DNA from: Candidatus Lernaella stagnicola
GTDB taxonomy: Bacteria > Lernaellota > Lernaellaia > Lernaellales > Lernaellaceae
Assembly: GCA_030765525.1 (NCBI GenBank)
Contig: JAVCCK010000029.1
Location: forward strand, 1-43,683
DNA: 43,683 nucleotides
Reading direction: 5' to 3'
How positions within the stretch are numbered: the first letter of the stretch is position 1; every line of letters starts with the position of its first letter. A program made the position numbers and the translations under genes. Below, in pieces: positions 31,541 to 39,740 of the stretch. Under the pieces are notes generated by a model. That model was not told the DNA's origin and searched no databases. It worked only from the letters and a program-made list of their open reading frames with translations.

Positions 31541-32539
31541 TTGCGCAAACTGACATGGGCCCTGCTACTCAGCTTGATCTGGATCACTACCGCGTTAGCC
31601 GCGAAAGTGGTGATGGTTGAAAAGCGGCAAGCGGTGGGCGTCGGGTATCCGCTGGAATCGTCGCGACGCATGGAGTTGCCGGACGGCCAAGTGGTCCAAC
31701 TAGTGACCTGCTGCGGCTTGAACCAGGACGACTCGGCCCTCTACACCGTGCGCGACCGCGACGGCTATACGCTGGTGGACCGGAAATTCACCAGCGGGCG
31801 GTATTTTCTGGGACCCAAGGGTCGCGTGATTGCGGTGCAGAAAACGGGGCCGTCCTTCACGGTGACTTTTAGCGATCACCTGCTGCACGTGATCAAGGAA
31901 ATCAAGTTGGTCGACGTGCAAAACCTCACGGTGGGCGATCGCGGTTCGGTGGCAGTGCTCGCCCGGACGAGCGAAGGCAGCGTGCTGCGGGTGTACGACG
32001 CGGCCGGCGAGCGGCGCTGGCAGGCACAGGACGCGCCGGAAGGGTCGCTGTATTTCCTACCTCAAGAAAAGCTGCTGATCGTCACGGCCGGGGATACGTT
32101 GTATCTGCACGCTCCGGACGGCGAGAACGTCAAGACCTTCAAGACCGGCGGTCCCGTGCGCTATATCGGCGCGGACCGCGGGGCGGGGTTGATGTTCTTG
32201 CTGGTAAACCGGAAAGAAGGCGCGCAGGTGCAGGCCATCGACTTGAAAAGCTACGAGGAGCGTTGGGCCCATCACGTCGCCGACCAACCGGCGGGGCATT
32301 GCGGCGAGATGGAAGTGGAACTCTCGCGCTATGTCCAGGGGGCGGGAGTCGTCGGCTTGTTGCTGCGTTGTCCGGGCGACCGCGTTCATTTCTACGTCGC
32401 GCGTTTTCTGGACAAGGACGGCAAGATGGTGGGGCAGCAAAAACTCGGCCGCCGCATCGACGCGTCCTTCTTCGAAATCGGCACTACCTTCGCCATCGTC
32501 TCCGATGGCTTCGTGTACACGTTTGCCCGGAGCGAGTAA
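31541..32539 (+). CDS. Secreted beta-propeller-like protein, unknown function
   Basis: A 332-aa protein. I chose the TTG at 31541 because GGAGG is 5 nt upstream and the product opens with a signal peptide (MRKLTWALLLSLIWITTALAA); a GTG at 31502 gives a longer frame without support. The mature part has repeated strand patterns (TVRDRDGYTLVDRKFTSG, SVLRVYDAAGERRWQA, DTLYLHAPDGENVKTF, QVQAIDLKSYEERW) typical of PQQ/WD-like propellers. Two adjacent Cys (TCCGLN) are present. It lies 54 bp after the GH43-like gene in the same direction, so it is probably cotranscribed. Confidence 0.65.
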   Translation: MRKLTWALLLSLIWITTALAAKVVMVEKRQAVGVGYPLESSRRMELPDGQVVQLVTCCGLNQDDSALYTVRDRDGYTLVDRKFTSGRYFLGPKGRVIAVQKTGPSFTVTFSDHLLHVIKEIKLVDVQNLTVGDRGSVAVLARTSEGSVLRVYDAAGERRWQAQDAPEGSLYFLPQEKLLIVTAGDTLYLHAPDGENVKTFKTGGPVRYIGADRGAGLMFLLVNRKEGAQVQAIDLKSYEERWAHHVADQPAGHCGEMEVELSRYVQGAGVVGLLLRCPGDRVHFYVARFLDKDGKMVGQQKLGRRIDASFFEIGTTFAIVSDGFVYTFARSE

Positions 32540-32603
32540 GCGTGGCCGCGTACTAACAGCCGTTCGCATCGCGGGCGCGAATCAACCACGTGGATAGGAA
32601 ACG

Positions 32604-33377
32604 ATGCGAATCGCTTGGCTTCCACTGCTTTTAGGAATCATCCTTTTCACCGCGTGCGGCGACCCGGGCGACGGCGTGTTGTGGGGGCATTCCGACCGCG
32701 CGCTGTCGGTGGATGCCATCGAAGTCACCACGGTTTCCGGCGCGGCTTATCGTTTCGATTGGAGTTTCACGATGCTGCCCGACGCGGCGTTGCGGATCCT
32801 CGAGCATCCGAACGAGCGGCCCGTCTACACCAACCAGAGCGGTCGCTTCACGTTTCACGATGTGCCGGTTGATGAGCCCACGACGTTCGTGCTGGAAGCA
32901 CCCGATTTCTTCCCGACCCAAACCGCCACGCTGCTACCCGGTAAAGACGGCATCGGCGACGTCGCGTTTCAAGTGCCGCCGACGGCGTTGACGTGGGCGA
33001 TGTCGCTGTTGCTTTTCGAGGTAATCGATCCGGACAAATGCCAGATTGCTTCGACCGTGACCGAACCGGGCGGCAACCCCTGGTCGCAGGGCATAGAGGG
33101 CGCGCAGGTGTTTATCGATCCGCCGCTGCCGCCGGACCGGGGCCCATTTTATTTCATGATTGTGGAGATACCGGGTTGGCCGATTATTGATCTTCCCCTG
33201 CGTTGGCTAACCGAGACGACGGGAGACGGCGGCGTTATTTTCATCAATGTGCCGCCGGGCGATTATGTGATTTCGGCCGAGAAGGATGGCGAAGAATTTA
33301 CGTCCGCCTACCTGAAATGCCGGCCCGGCGTGCTGGTCAACGCCGCGCCGCCTTACGGCCTGCAAAGGATCGACTGA
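32604..33377 (+). CDS. Lipoprotein with carboxypeptidase-regulatory-like beta domain
   Basis: A 257-aa protein. Lipobox in ILFTACGD (Cys18). Segments such as NQSGRFTFHDVPVDEPTTFVL and GGVIFINVPPGDYVISAEKDG are the repeated beta-sandwich motif of carboxypeptidase regulatory-like domains, often found on bacterial surface proteins. Two such units seem present. The ATG has GATAGGAAACG upstream. No catalytic signature. Last gene of the plus-strand run before the convergent phosphatase gene. Confidence 0.78.
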   Translation: MRIAWLPLLLGIILFTACGDPGDGVLWGHSDRALSVDAIEVTTVSGAAYRFDWSFTMLPDAALRILEHPNERPVYTNQSGRFTFHDVPVDEPTTFVLEAPDFFPTQTATLLPGKDGIGDVAFQVPPTALTWAMSLLLFEVIDPDKCQIASTVTEPGGNPWSQGIEGAQVFIDPPLPPDRGPFYFMIVEIPGWPIIDLPLRWLTETTGDGGVIFINVPPGDYVISAEKDGEEFTSAYLKCRPGVLVNAAPPYGLQRID

Positions 33378-33391
33378 CGCCGTCTACTGCC

Positions 33392-34714
33392 TCAGTGCGT
33401 CATCACCCAAGTGTCGAACACGGTGCCGTCGGGGTCCATGGCCTCGAAGGAAGCCGTCTTGCCGACGATATCGGCCTTAATGAAGTGGTACCGCGTTTCG
33501 TACACGGTGATGTGGTCGAAGTCGTAGAACTGCTGATCAAGCGCCGAGCCGCCGCCGCCGGTGATAATGTGCACGACGCCGTTTTTCTCGCCGCGTTCGT
33601 AATCGTGTGTGTGGCCCGCGAAGAAGACATCGACGCCATACTGTTCCATGAGCGGTACGACCGACATCCGCATGAGAATTTCGCCGCGATAGCCGGGGCT
33701 GTCCCACCCTTCGGACCACGCCGGATGGTGTGAGAAGACAAAAATCCACTCCACGCCGTCATCGTTGGCCCGCTGCAATTGTTCTTCGAACCAGCGGTAC
33801 TGCTTACTGCCTTGCACATACAGGCGGTTCGTGTTCAGCGAAATGAAGCGGGCGTCGCCGTAGTTGAAAGTATAGAAGCTCTCCCCGCCCGGTAGTGAGA
33901 GTAGGTGATAGTAGTAGATGGACTCGCTCTCGTGGTTGCCGATCGAGACGTACACCGGCGTGTCGGCCATCAAGTCGGCGGCCGGTCCGAAAAACTGAGC
34001 GTCATAGTGGTCGAACTGCCAACCATCGGCCACGATATCGCCTACGTTGAAAACGAAGTTCGGCGCCGTTTCGATGATGCCCTCCACAACTTCCCGGTAG
34101 GTAACCGGGTCCGAACGGTTGTCACCGAGGATCGCGAAGGTAAAGGGCGTGTCGGCTTCGACCGCGGTGTTCAAAGTGCTCATCTCGGCTTCGGCACCGT
34201 GGGAACGCACGACGTAATGGTAACGCGTGTCGGGTGAGAGCTTGGCGACGCGGATTTCGTGATGGGTTTTTTCTTCCAGATCGCACTGGTAGTAACCCAG
34301 GTCCTCGGTCGGCCCGAAGCGGACGATGCTATTACCCGGCGCGTCGGTCTCCCAGACGATACGCATGGAATTGCGCGTCACGTGCTGCAAGTAGGGCCCG
34401 CGGATGATGTTCGGAGCCTCGCCGTATCCGTAGGGTTCGCAATCTTGAATGGACGGCGTGTCGTCGTCGTCATCGTCGTCATCGTCGTCATCGACGGTGT
34501 CGTCGTCGTCATCGACGGTGTCGTTATCGTCGTCATCGTCGTCATCGACGGTGTCGTTGTCGTCGTTATCGTCGTTATGGTCATTGTCGTCGTTGTTATC
34601 GTCGTCGTCGGTGACGTCGTTGTCATCATCGTCGTCATCATCACAGGCCACGAGGCCTACGGCCAAGACGACCATCAACACGAAGAGAATCGATAGAAAA
34701 AGTTGCTTTATCAC
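33392..34714 (-). CDS. Purple-acid-phosphatase-like metallophosphoesterase lipoprotein with N-terminal poly-Asp linker
   Basis: A 440-aa protein. Start GTG with GGAG 8 nt upstream. Lipobox LVAC (Cys24), then about 60 residues of almost only Asp/Asn with a few Thr/Val. After this come the Fn3-like N-terminal domain of purple acid phosphatases (RGPYLQHVTRNSMRIVWET) and the catalytic domain: GDN (197-199), GD (225-226), GNHE (259-262), HH (329-330) and GHTH (367-370), all in the right order for dimetal binding. Likely a lipid-anchored phosphatase facing the periplasm or surface. The Asp linker sits between anchor and enzyme rather than at the C-terminus. Confidence 0.93.
   Translation of the reverse strand: MIKQLFLSILFVLMVVLAVGLVACDDDDDDDNDVTDDDDNNDDNDHNDDNDDNDTVDDDDDDDNDTVDDDDDTVDDDDDDDDDDDTPSIQDCEPYGYGEAPNIIRGPYLQHVTRNSMRIVWETDAPGNSIVRFGPTEDLGYYQCDLEEKTHHEIRVAKLSPDTRYHYVVRSHGAEAEMSTLNTAVEADTPFTFAILGDNRSDPVTYREVVEGIIETAPNFVFNVGDIVADGWQFDHYDAQFFGPAADLMADTPVYVSIGNHESESIYYYHLLSLPGGESFYTFNYGDARFISLNTNRLYVQGSKQYRWFEEQLQRANDDGVEWIFVFSHHPAWSEGWDSPGYRGEILMRMSVVPLMEQYGVDVFFAGHTHDYERGEKNGVVHIITGGGGSALDQQFYDFDHITVYETRYHFIKADIVGKTASFEAMDPDGTVFDTWVMTH
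34460..34642 (-). repeat. In-frame Asp-codon trinucleotide tract in the phosphatase linker
   Basis: Sixty-one codons, nearly all GAC/GAT, with AAC and some GTG/ACC; imperfect longer repeats (DDDDTVDD-type) are visible inside. Confidence 0.9.
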
Positions 34715-34804
34715 GGCTGGTACTCCATCGAGTGTTTTTCTTATCGCATACCATACAGACTTTCGCCCCGCGCCGGGCGCTCGTCAAGTCAGAATTCTCG
34801 AGCG

Positions 34805-35758
34805 TTAAATACGGAAGAACAGGAGTGCGAGGAATAAGGCATAGACAATGATCAACAACGAACCGGCCGGTCGTTCCATCGTTCGCGGCTCGCGGAATCT
34901 AAACAGGCAAAAAAGCATCACGGCATTGGCGATTAGGAACAGGAAGTCGACGCGGGCGTCCGCCTCGTTGAACGAAAACGGAGCGATGACGCCCGCCGTG
35001 CCGACGATCAGCAGCAAATTGAAAATGTTCGAACCGATCAGGTTGCCCAGCACCAGGCTGCTTTCGTTGCGCCGCGCCGCGGCAATGGTTGTGGCCAATT
35101 CGGGCAGGCTGGTACCGAGGGCGACGATCGTGGTGCCGATGACGCGCTCGGCGATGTTAAGTTCGCGGGCGATGTTGATCGCCGCGTCGACCATCCAGTT
35201 GGCGCCGAAAAAGAGGCCCACGCTACCAGCGAAGATGAGAATCACGGCGATCCACCAGGATTCTTTCGGCTTCGTTTCGCCTTCGGGCAACTCGGGCACG
35301 TCCTCGGGATGGCGCAAGCCGTTCCACACCGTGAGGCTGAGATAGGAACACATCGCGAGCAGGAAAAGCGTTCCGTCGTAGAGATCAATGCGGCCGTCGA
35401 AGGCCAGAAGGCCGAAAAGTACGACCACCAACAGGTGCAAGGGCAGGTCGCGGCGAAAGAGACTGGGCGTGGCGGCCAGCGGGAAGATCAGAGCGGCGAT
35501 GCCCAAAATCAAGCCGGTGTTGAGCAGGTTGGACCCCACGGCGTTGCCCAACGCGATCGGCGCCGACCCTTTGACGGCGGCGAGCACGGATACGACCAGT
35601 TCCGGCAACGAGGTGCCGTAGGCGAGAATCGTCAAGCCCACCAGCAAGGGCGATAGCTTGAAAACGCGGGCGATTTTCAAGCCGCCATAGACGAGGATCT
35701 CGGCACCGAGAGCCAGGGCGATCAATCCACCGATGAAAATGCCGAACTGTATTAGCAA
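34805..35758 (-). CDS. Na+/Ca2+ exchanger-family membrane transporter (CaCA/YrbG type)
   Basis: A 317-aa protein of about 10 TM helices with the duplicated alpha-repeats of the CaCA family: LTILAYGTSLPELVVSVLAA…LGNAVGSNLLNTGLILG in the first half and GTTIVALGTSLPELATTIAAA…LGNLIGSNIFNLLLIVG in the second. The conserved Glu of each GTSLPEL motif binds the cation. I set the start at TTG 35758, preceded by AGGAGG 6 nt upstream; the longer frame to 35818 is not transporter-like. The family exchanges calcium (or another divalent) for sodium or protons at the inner membrane. Confidence 0.93.
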   Translation of the reverse strand: MLIQFGIFIGGLIALALGAEILVYGGLKIARVFKLSPLLVGLTILAYGTSLPELVVSVLAAVKGSAPIALGNAVGSNLLNTGLILGIAALIFPLAATPSLFRRDLPLHLLVVVLFGLLAFDGRIDLYDGTLFLLAMCSYLSLTVWNGLRHPEDVPELPEGETKPKESWWIAVILIFAGSVGLFFGANWMVDAAINIARELNIAERVIGTTIVALGTSLPELATTIAAARRNESSLVLGNLIGSNIFNLLLIVGTAGVIAPFSFNEADARVDFLFLIANAVMLFCLFRFREPRTMERPAGSLLIIVYALFLALLFFRI

Positions 35759-35883
35759 ACCTAGCCTCCTCTTGGCCCGCACATTATAGGGGCGCGTCCG
35801 GGAATGTCGAGTTGTCACAACGAGTCGCTGGTCGCTCGACGGGGAATTCGTTATGATCGGGGCACCTTACGCAGGAGAGGGAA

Positions 35884-36501
35884 GTGGCGCGTAAAGCAAT
35901 TTTTGTTGCCGCGGTGGTCGTGTTGATCGTATTGATGGCCGGGGTGCGAGTCGTCATCAGCGGCCACGCCGCCCGGCGGACGGCGGATCGCTTGTTGGCC
36001 GAAGGCAACGAAGACACGGCCGTGGGCTTCTACGATCGCACGTTGCACATGTACTGGCCGGGCAGCCCGGATGTCGAAGCCGCCGTGTCGCATTTAAGCG
36101 CCATGGCCGGGCGTCGGGAAACCGCGGGCGATCAAGAGGGCGCGCTGCACATCTGGCGCGTCTTGCGTAGCGGGCTGTATGCGGCGCGCGGGTTGTATCA
36201 GCCATACAAAGAGACTATCCGCCACGCGGAGGAGCGCATCGCGGCGCTGGTCGCGCTACAGAAAGGCGACCCGACCGAGCAGGCGAGGCATCTGGAAATC
36301 CTGCAACGCAGTCACGACCCCCGGCGGTCATGGTCGATGCTGGCGCTGTTGGGTTTTGCCGTTTGGCTGGGAGGCGCCGTCGGTTTCATCTGGCGCGGCT
36401 TGAGCCCGAAGGGCAAACTCCACGCACGCCCGGCGGCCGTCTGGGCGGCGGTGTTCGCGGGCGGCTACGTGCTGTGGCTGGTGGGTTTGTACTTGGCCTG
36501 A
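35884..36501 (+). CDS. Small membrane protein with helical (TPR-like) periplasmic segment
   Basis: A 205-aa protein. GTG start with GGAGAGGGAA upstream. One N-terminal TM (IFVAAVVVLIVLMAGVRVVI), then a helical soluble region with TPR-like repeats (ADRLLAEGNEDTAVGFYDRTL), and two C-terminal TMs (WSMLALLGFAVWLGGAVGFI and AAVFAGGYVLWLVGLYLA). No family recognised. It may anchor an assembly in the envelope. It sits alone between the divergent CaCA transporter and the convergent Cys-rich lipoprotein gene. Confidence 0.7.
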   Translation: MARKAIFVAAVVVLIVLMAGVRVVISGHAARRTADRLLAEGNEDTAVGFYDRTLHMYWPGSPDVEAAVSHLSAMAGRRETAGDQEGALHIWRVLRSGLYAARGLYQPYKETIRHAEERIAALVALQKGDPTEQARHLEILQRSHDPRRSWSMLALLGFAVWLGGAVGFIWRGLSPKGKLHARPAAVWAAVFAGGYVLWLVGLYLA

Positions 36502-36511
36502 TTCCCTTTTT

Positions 36512-37063
36512 CTATTGCCGGCACGGCAGCAGACACTCGACATAATCGCTCTGGCAGCCGATTTCGCCGAGCGGTGAAAGCGTCGATTCGAGGCAACTGC
36601 CCAACAAGAAATTGCATTGCGTGCGACAGGTATAATTCCAGTCGTGGCACGTGTACAGGGTTTGGTAGCATCCTTCGAGACAGGCGTTATCCAGGACGCT
36701 GCAATCGTCGAGGCATTCCAGCGTATCCACGAGGCATGATTCACACTGGTCGGCGCAATAGACCAAACGCGCGTCGACTTGTTTTTGGCAGCTCTTGTAA
36801 GACGGGGTGCAGTCGTTGGCGACGCAATCGGCATCGTTGCAGTTGTCTTGGCAAACCGCGTAATCGTTGAAGCACCCGTACCAATCGTCCAATCCGTAGC
36901 GCGTGCAGTAGCGATCGCAATCCGACACGTCGCCCGTGGGCGGGTCTTCGCTCCAATTCGAATTGGCGCCTATTTCTTTGGCATCACCGCCGCCGCAAGC
37001 CGCCAACCAGATTCCCAGCGCGAGAACGGCCATCGTGAGACATATCCCCGTACGCAACGACAT
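36512..37063 (-). CDS. Cys-rich lipoprotein (22 Cys in the mature chain), unknown family
   Basis: A 183-aa protein. Lipobox LAAC (Cys23) then a short linker. The mature part has 22 further Cys at regular spacing, for example CDRYC, CFNDYAVCQDNC, CADQCESC, CLDDC, CLEGC. The even number and the spacing suggest a disulfide-bonded repeat of helical hairpins, exposed outside the cytoplasm. It starts 13 bp after the sppA stop, in the same direction, so it is cotranscribed with a protease that could process exported proteins. No homologous family recognised. Confidence 0.8.
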   Translation of the reverse strand: MSLRTGICLTMAVLALGIWLAACGGGDAKEIGANSNWSEDPPTGDVSDCDRYCTRYGLDDWYGCFNDYAVCQDNCNDADCVANDCTPSYKSCQKQVDARLVYCADQCESCLVDTLECLDDCSVLDNACLEGCYQTLYTCHDWNYTCRTQCNFLLGSCLESTLSPLGEIGCQSDYVECLLPCRQ

Positions 37064-37076
37064 GAACTTGCCCCTT

Positions 37077-38072
37077 TCAGAAGCCCATCCACATGTACAT
37101 CAAGCGCGGCTGCGCCAGGTCCATGAGCTTCTCGTAATCAATCACGGAAAGATCGGCCCCGATTTCCGGAGTTTCGGCCCGGGTGAGGCTGTAGATGTTT
37201 TGCTCCGGCCGTTTGCTCGTCGAGTACAAGATGACACCCGCGTCGCTAATTTTCGCCAAGCGCTTAGCCTCTTCGATGGCGTCTTCCAGGTCGCCGATTT
37301 GGTCGACGAGGCCGAGCTTCTTCGCATCTTGGGCGTGGAGCACGCGGCCGTCGGCGAGTTTCAACACTTGTTCGCGCGTGAGATTCGGTCGGCCCTTGTC
37401 CACGACATCGACGAAACGCGCGTAGGCGTTGTCGACGATTTTCTGCAGCACTTCGCGTTCTTCGGGGGTCATTTCGTCAAAGGGATTGCCCACGTCCTTC
37501 ATCGAGCCGGCTTTGATCACGCGGCTTTCCACCCCGATTTTTTCGAATAGGCCGTGGAAGCCGAACGAGTGCATGATCACACCGATACTTCCGGTGATAC
37601 TCGTGGGATGGGCGACAATGGTGTCGGCGGGACAACTAACGTAATACCCGCCCGATGCCGCCACGCCCATGAAAGAAGCCACGATGGGAATTTTCGTCTT
37701 TTGTTGGAATCGCAACAACTCGCGGTAGATGATATCCGAGGCCGTCACGGTGCCGCCGGGCGAATTGACACGCAGGACAACCGCCTTGACGCGTTCGTCG
37801 CGTTCGGCTTTCTCCAGCTTGCGCCGGACGATGGCGGTGGTTGGTTCCTTATCACGCAGCCAGCCGGGTCGGCCGTATTCGACCAAGACACCCTCGATAT
37901 CGAGAATGAGTATGCGGTCGTCGGTGCTCTTGCTTGCCGGTGCACGCACCAGACGCGTAGAAAGCGGCTGGTTCTGGTCGGGCAGTAAGTTCAATTCATT
38001 GCCCGAAAAGCATCCGACAGAGAACAGGAGCAGCGTGAGCAGGGCGGCGATAAGAAATGCGCTTCGTTTCAT
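37077..38072 (-). CDS. sppA: Signal peptide peptidase SppA-type serine protease (S49), lipoprotein form
   Basis: A 331-aa protein. Lipobox SVGC (Cys21). S49 signatures: RVNSPGGTVTASD, Ser140 in MGVAASGGYY (nucleophile), the TSITGSIGV segment and Lys192 in IKAGSMKDVGNPF (general base position). This is the short, single-domain form as in Bacillus SppA, not the double-domain E. coli form. The family digests cleaved signal peptides in the membrane or quality-control substrates. It is encoded with the Cys-rich lipoprotein downstream. Confidence 0.93.
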   Translation of the reverse strand: MKRSAFLIAALLTLLLFSVGCFSGNELNLLPDQNQPLSTRLVRAPASKSTDDRILILDIEGVLVEYGRPGWLRDKEPTTAIVRRKLEKAERDERVKAVVLRVNSPGGTVTASDIIYRELLRFQQKTKIPIVASFMGVAASGGYYVSCPADTIVAHPTSITGSIGVIMHSFGFHGLFEKIGVESRVIKAGSMKDVGNPFDEMTPEEREVLQKIVDNAYARFVDVVDKGRPNLTREQVLKLADGRVLHAQDAKKLGLVDQIGDLEDAIEEAKRLAKISDAGVILYSTSKRPEQNIYSLTRAETPEIGADLSVIDYEKLMDLAQPRLMYMWMGF

Positions 38073-38739
38073 AGTTCGCTCCTCGGATAGCGGCTGTGTC
38101 GATGCTTAAGTGTCGCCGCGGCTCCCGCGCAAATCAAGGGGTAGGCGGGGCACGCAAACTTTTCACACCTTGTGCAAGCTTTTACATGAAACCTTTGCGC
38201 CGGCGACACTCAAAGTGCCTTGCCAAGTGGATTGGGGAGTTTTCGCTTCGACGCGTTTCCGGTCCGAAGTGTTGTAGGCACGTTTTCTTTTCAAGAACTT
38301 GGCGGTGAATGATCGTTCAAACGGCGCGCCGGGGTCGTTGGTTGGCACGGCTTTTGATTGCTTAAATAGACAGTGTTCGAGACGCAATCCGGGAGGTCAC
38401 AATCGGAAAACGATGGACGATTTCCGGCGGGACTCCCGAGAAGTGAAATTACTCCTGTTCTTGGTTGATTGATTGCGAGACGGCGCGGGTGATTGCGGAA
38501 CTCCTTGCCCTCCCGGCAACGTCGTCGGCTTGGAAAAGCCAAATCCGAACCGGGTTGCATTCCCGGCAGCCCTGTATCCCCCATAAAGGCGGGACGTCGA
38601 TGGATCGGCGTTTCCGCCTTCCTCAGTTAATAGAAGCGCGATGGCCCGGCAGCGGGTCCAATGTATAAACTTTTCCGGTCGCCACCTTGCTCACGACGCC
38701 TATCCGGCGCTACATTGCCATCAAGACAGGGGAGGGACC
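38073..38739. other. Long intergenic region with possible structured RNA
   Basis: About 670 bp without a convincing gene; the short open frames in it do not look like protein. It has several stems: CGGGAG (38389-38394) with CTCCCG (38432-38437) enclosing ATCG-GAAAA-CGAT (38401-38413), then GGCTT-GGAA-AAGCC and CCGGG-N7-CCCGG further on. I could not match it to tmRNA, RNase P, SRP RNA, 6S RNA or a known riboswitch by eye. The end carries GGGGAGGG, the ribosome site of the next gene. Confidence 0.4.
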
Positions 38740-39375
38740 ATGTTCGACCGGCAACTGGCCAAATGGCATTTGGAGCGACAGGGGTATTTCGCCGCCATCG
38801 ACGTGAATCTAGGCGACGACGATATGGTCGACGTGTTCGGCGTCAAGACCACCACCAACGAACCGGCGGTGTTCGGCGTCGTGCGCGGTTGGTGGCACAC
38901 CGGGGCGTATTTGACGCCCAGCCTGATTCGCAATCACCTGCAAACCGACCGCCATTTGCTCGATCGTGCCTTCGCGCCCGAACGGCTGGCGCAGGCCCAA
39001 ACGCAATTCGGTCTCGACCAGCCTCCGGATAAGGTGATTTTCTATTCCAAACGCAGCCCCTCGTTGGCCGCCGAAGCCGAAGGCGAGCTGCAACTTCTGG
39101 GAATTCGGGCTGTCTATCTGGAAGACATTCTTGCCGCGGCCTTGGCCGAAGTGCGGTACGACGATCGCGGCGGGGGCACGATATTCGCCGTCTTGGCCAT
39201 GGTGAAGGGATCACGTATTTTCAAGGAAATGGCTCGTTTGGCCCGGCAGGTCGAACGGCAAACGGAGAAGAAAAAGGCCGACAAAGTTCGGCCGGAGCCC
39301 GACGAGACGGACCAGCAACTCGATCTGCTGCTGTCGATGCCCGAAGAGGAGGAGGATGAAGGCGTATCCGAATAA
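38740..39375 (+). CDS. Conserved hypothetical protein (211 aa), first gene of the ClpX-like operon
   Basis: Start ATG with GGGGAGGGACC upstream. No family recognised. The N-terminal part (FAAIDVNLGDDDMVDVFG) has the look of an alpha/beta domain with a possible acidic site, somewhat like nuclease-fold proteins, but no full motif is seen. The C-terminus is Lys-rich then acidic (TEKKKADKVRPEPDETDQ, ending EEEEDEGVSE). It overlaps the next gene by about 20 bp, so they are coupled. Confidence 0.7.
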   Translation: MFDRQLAKWHLERQGYFAAIDVNLGDDDMVDVFGVKTTTNEPAVFGVVRGWWHTGAYLTPSLIRNHLQTDRHLLDRAFAPERLAQAQTQFGLDQPPDKVIFYSKRSPSLAAEAEGELQLLGIRAVYLEDILAAALAEVRYDDRGGGTIFAVLAMVKGSRIFKEMARLARQVERQTEKKKADKVRPEPDETDQQLDLLLSMPEEEEDEGVSE

Positions 39376-39736
39376 CATGCCGCTGGCCGTTATCTGGCGG
39401 CTGCTGTTGCTGACGGCCACGGTGGTGATCATCTTGGCGGTGGGCATGCATCAATTCGAGTGGCAGCCTTTCGGGGAAAAGCAAATGCCGACGGCGCCCG
39501 ACGACGTGGAACAGGTCATCCGTCAAGATATGGGCGGGGAAGATACGCCGCAGCCGTGGGACGAGCCGCTCGAGAAGATCAAGGGCCTGCTCCAAACCGA
39601 CGAGGATACTCCGGAGGTCACGCCGACCCCGACCCCGACACCCAAGCCGACGCCGACTCCGACGCCGACCCCGACACCGGAACCGAAAATGGACGAAGAC
39701 GCGCTTACCGGTTTTCTGGAAGATCAGTTGAAGTAA
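39356..39736 (+). CDS. Small single-TM protein with Pro/Thr repeat
   Basis: A 126-aa protein. One TM segment (IWRLLLLTATVVIILAVG), then an acidic periplasmic part and a Pro-Thr repeat (TPTPTPTPKPTPTPTP) ending in DEDALTGFLEDQLK. It overlaps the end of the upstream gene; ATG 39356 has GAAGAGGAGG just upstream, and ATG 39377 is an alternative. No function visible; it could be a membrane anchor for a partner encoded nearby. Confidence 0.65.
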   Translation: MKAYPNNMPLAVIWRLLLLTATVVIILAVGMHQFEWQPFGEKQMPTAPDDVEQVIRQDMGGEDTPQPWDEPLEKIKGLLQTDEDTPEVTPTPTPTPKPTPTPTPTPTPEPKMDEDALTGFLEDQLK

Positions 39737-39740
39737 CGCC

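Noticed and set aside
38360..38600. c-di-GMP (GEMM-I) or cobalamin riboswitch
   Set aside because: Fragments resemble parts of GEMM, but the GCAAAGCC core and tetraloop receptor could not be found in the right order.
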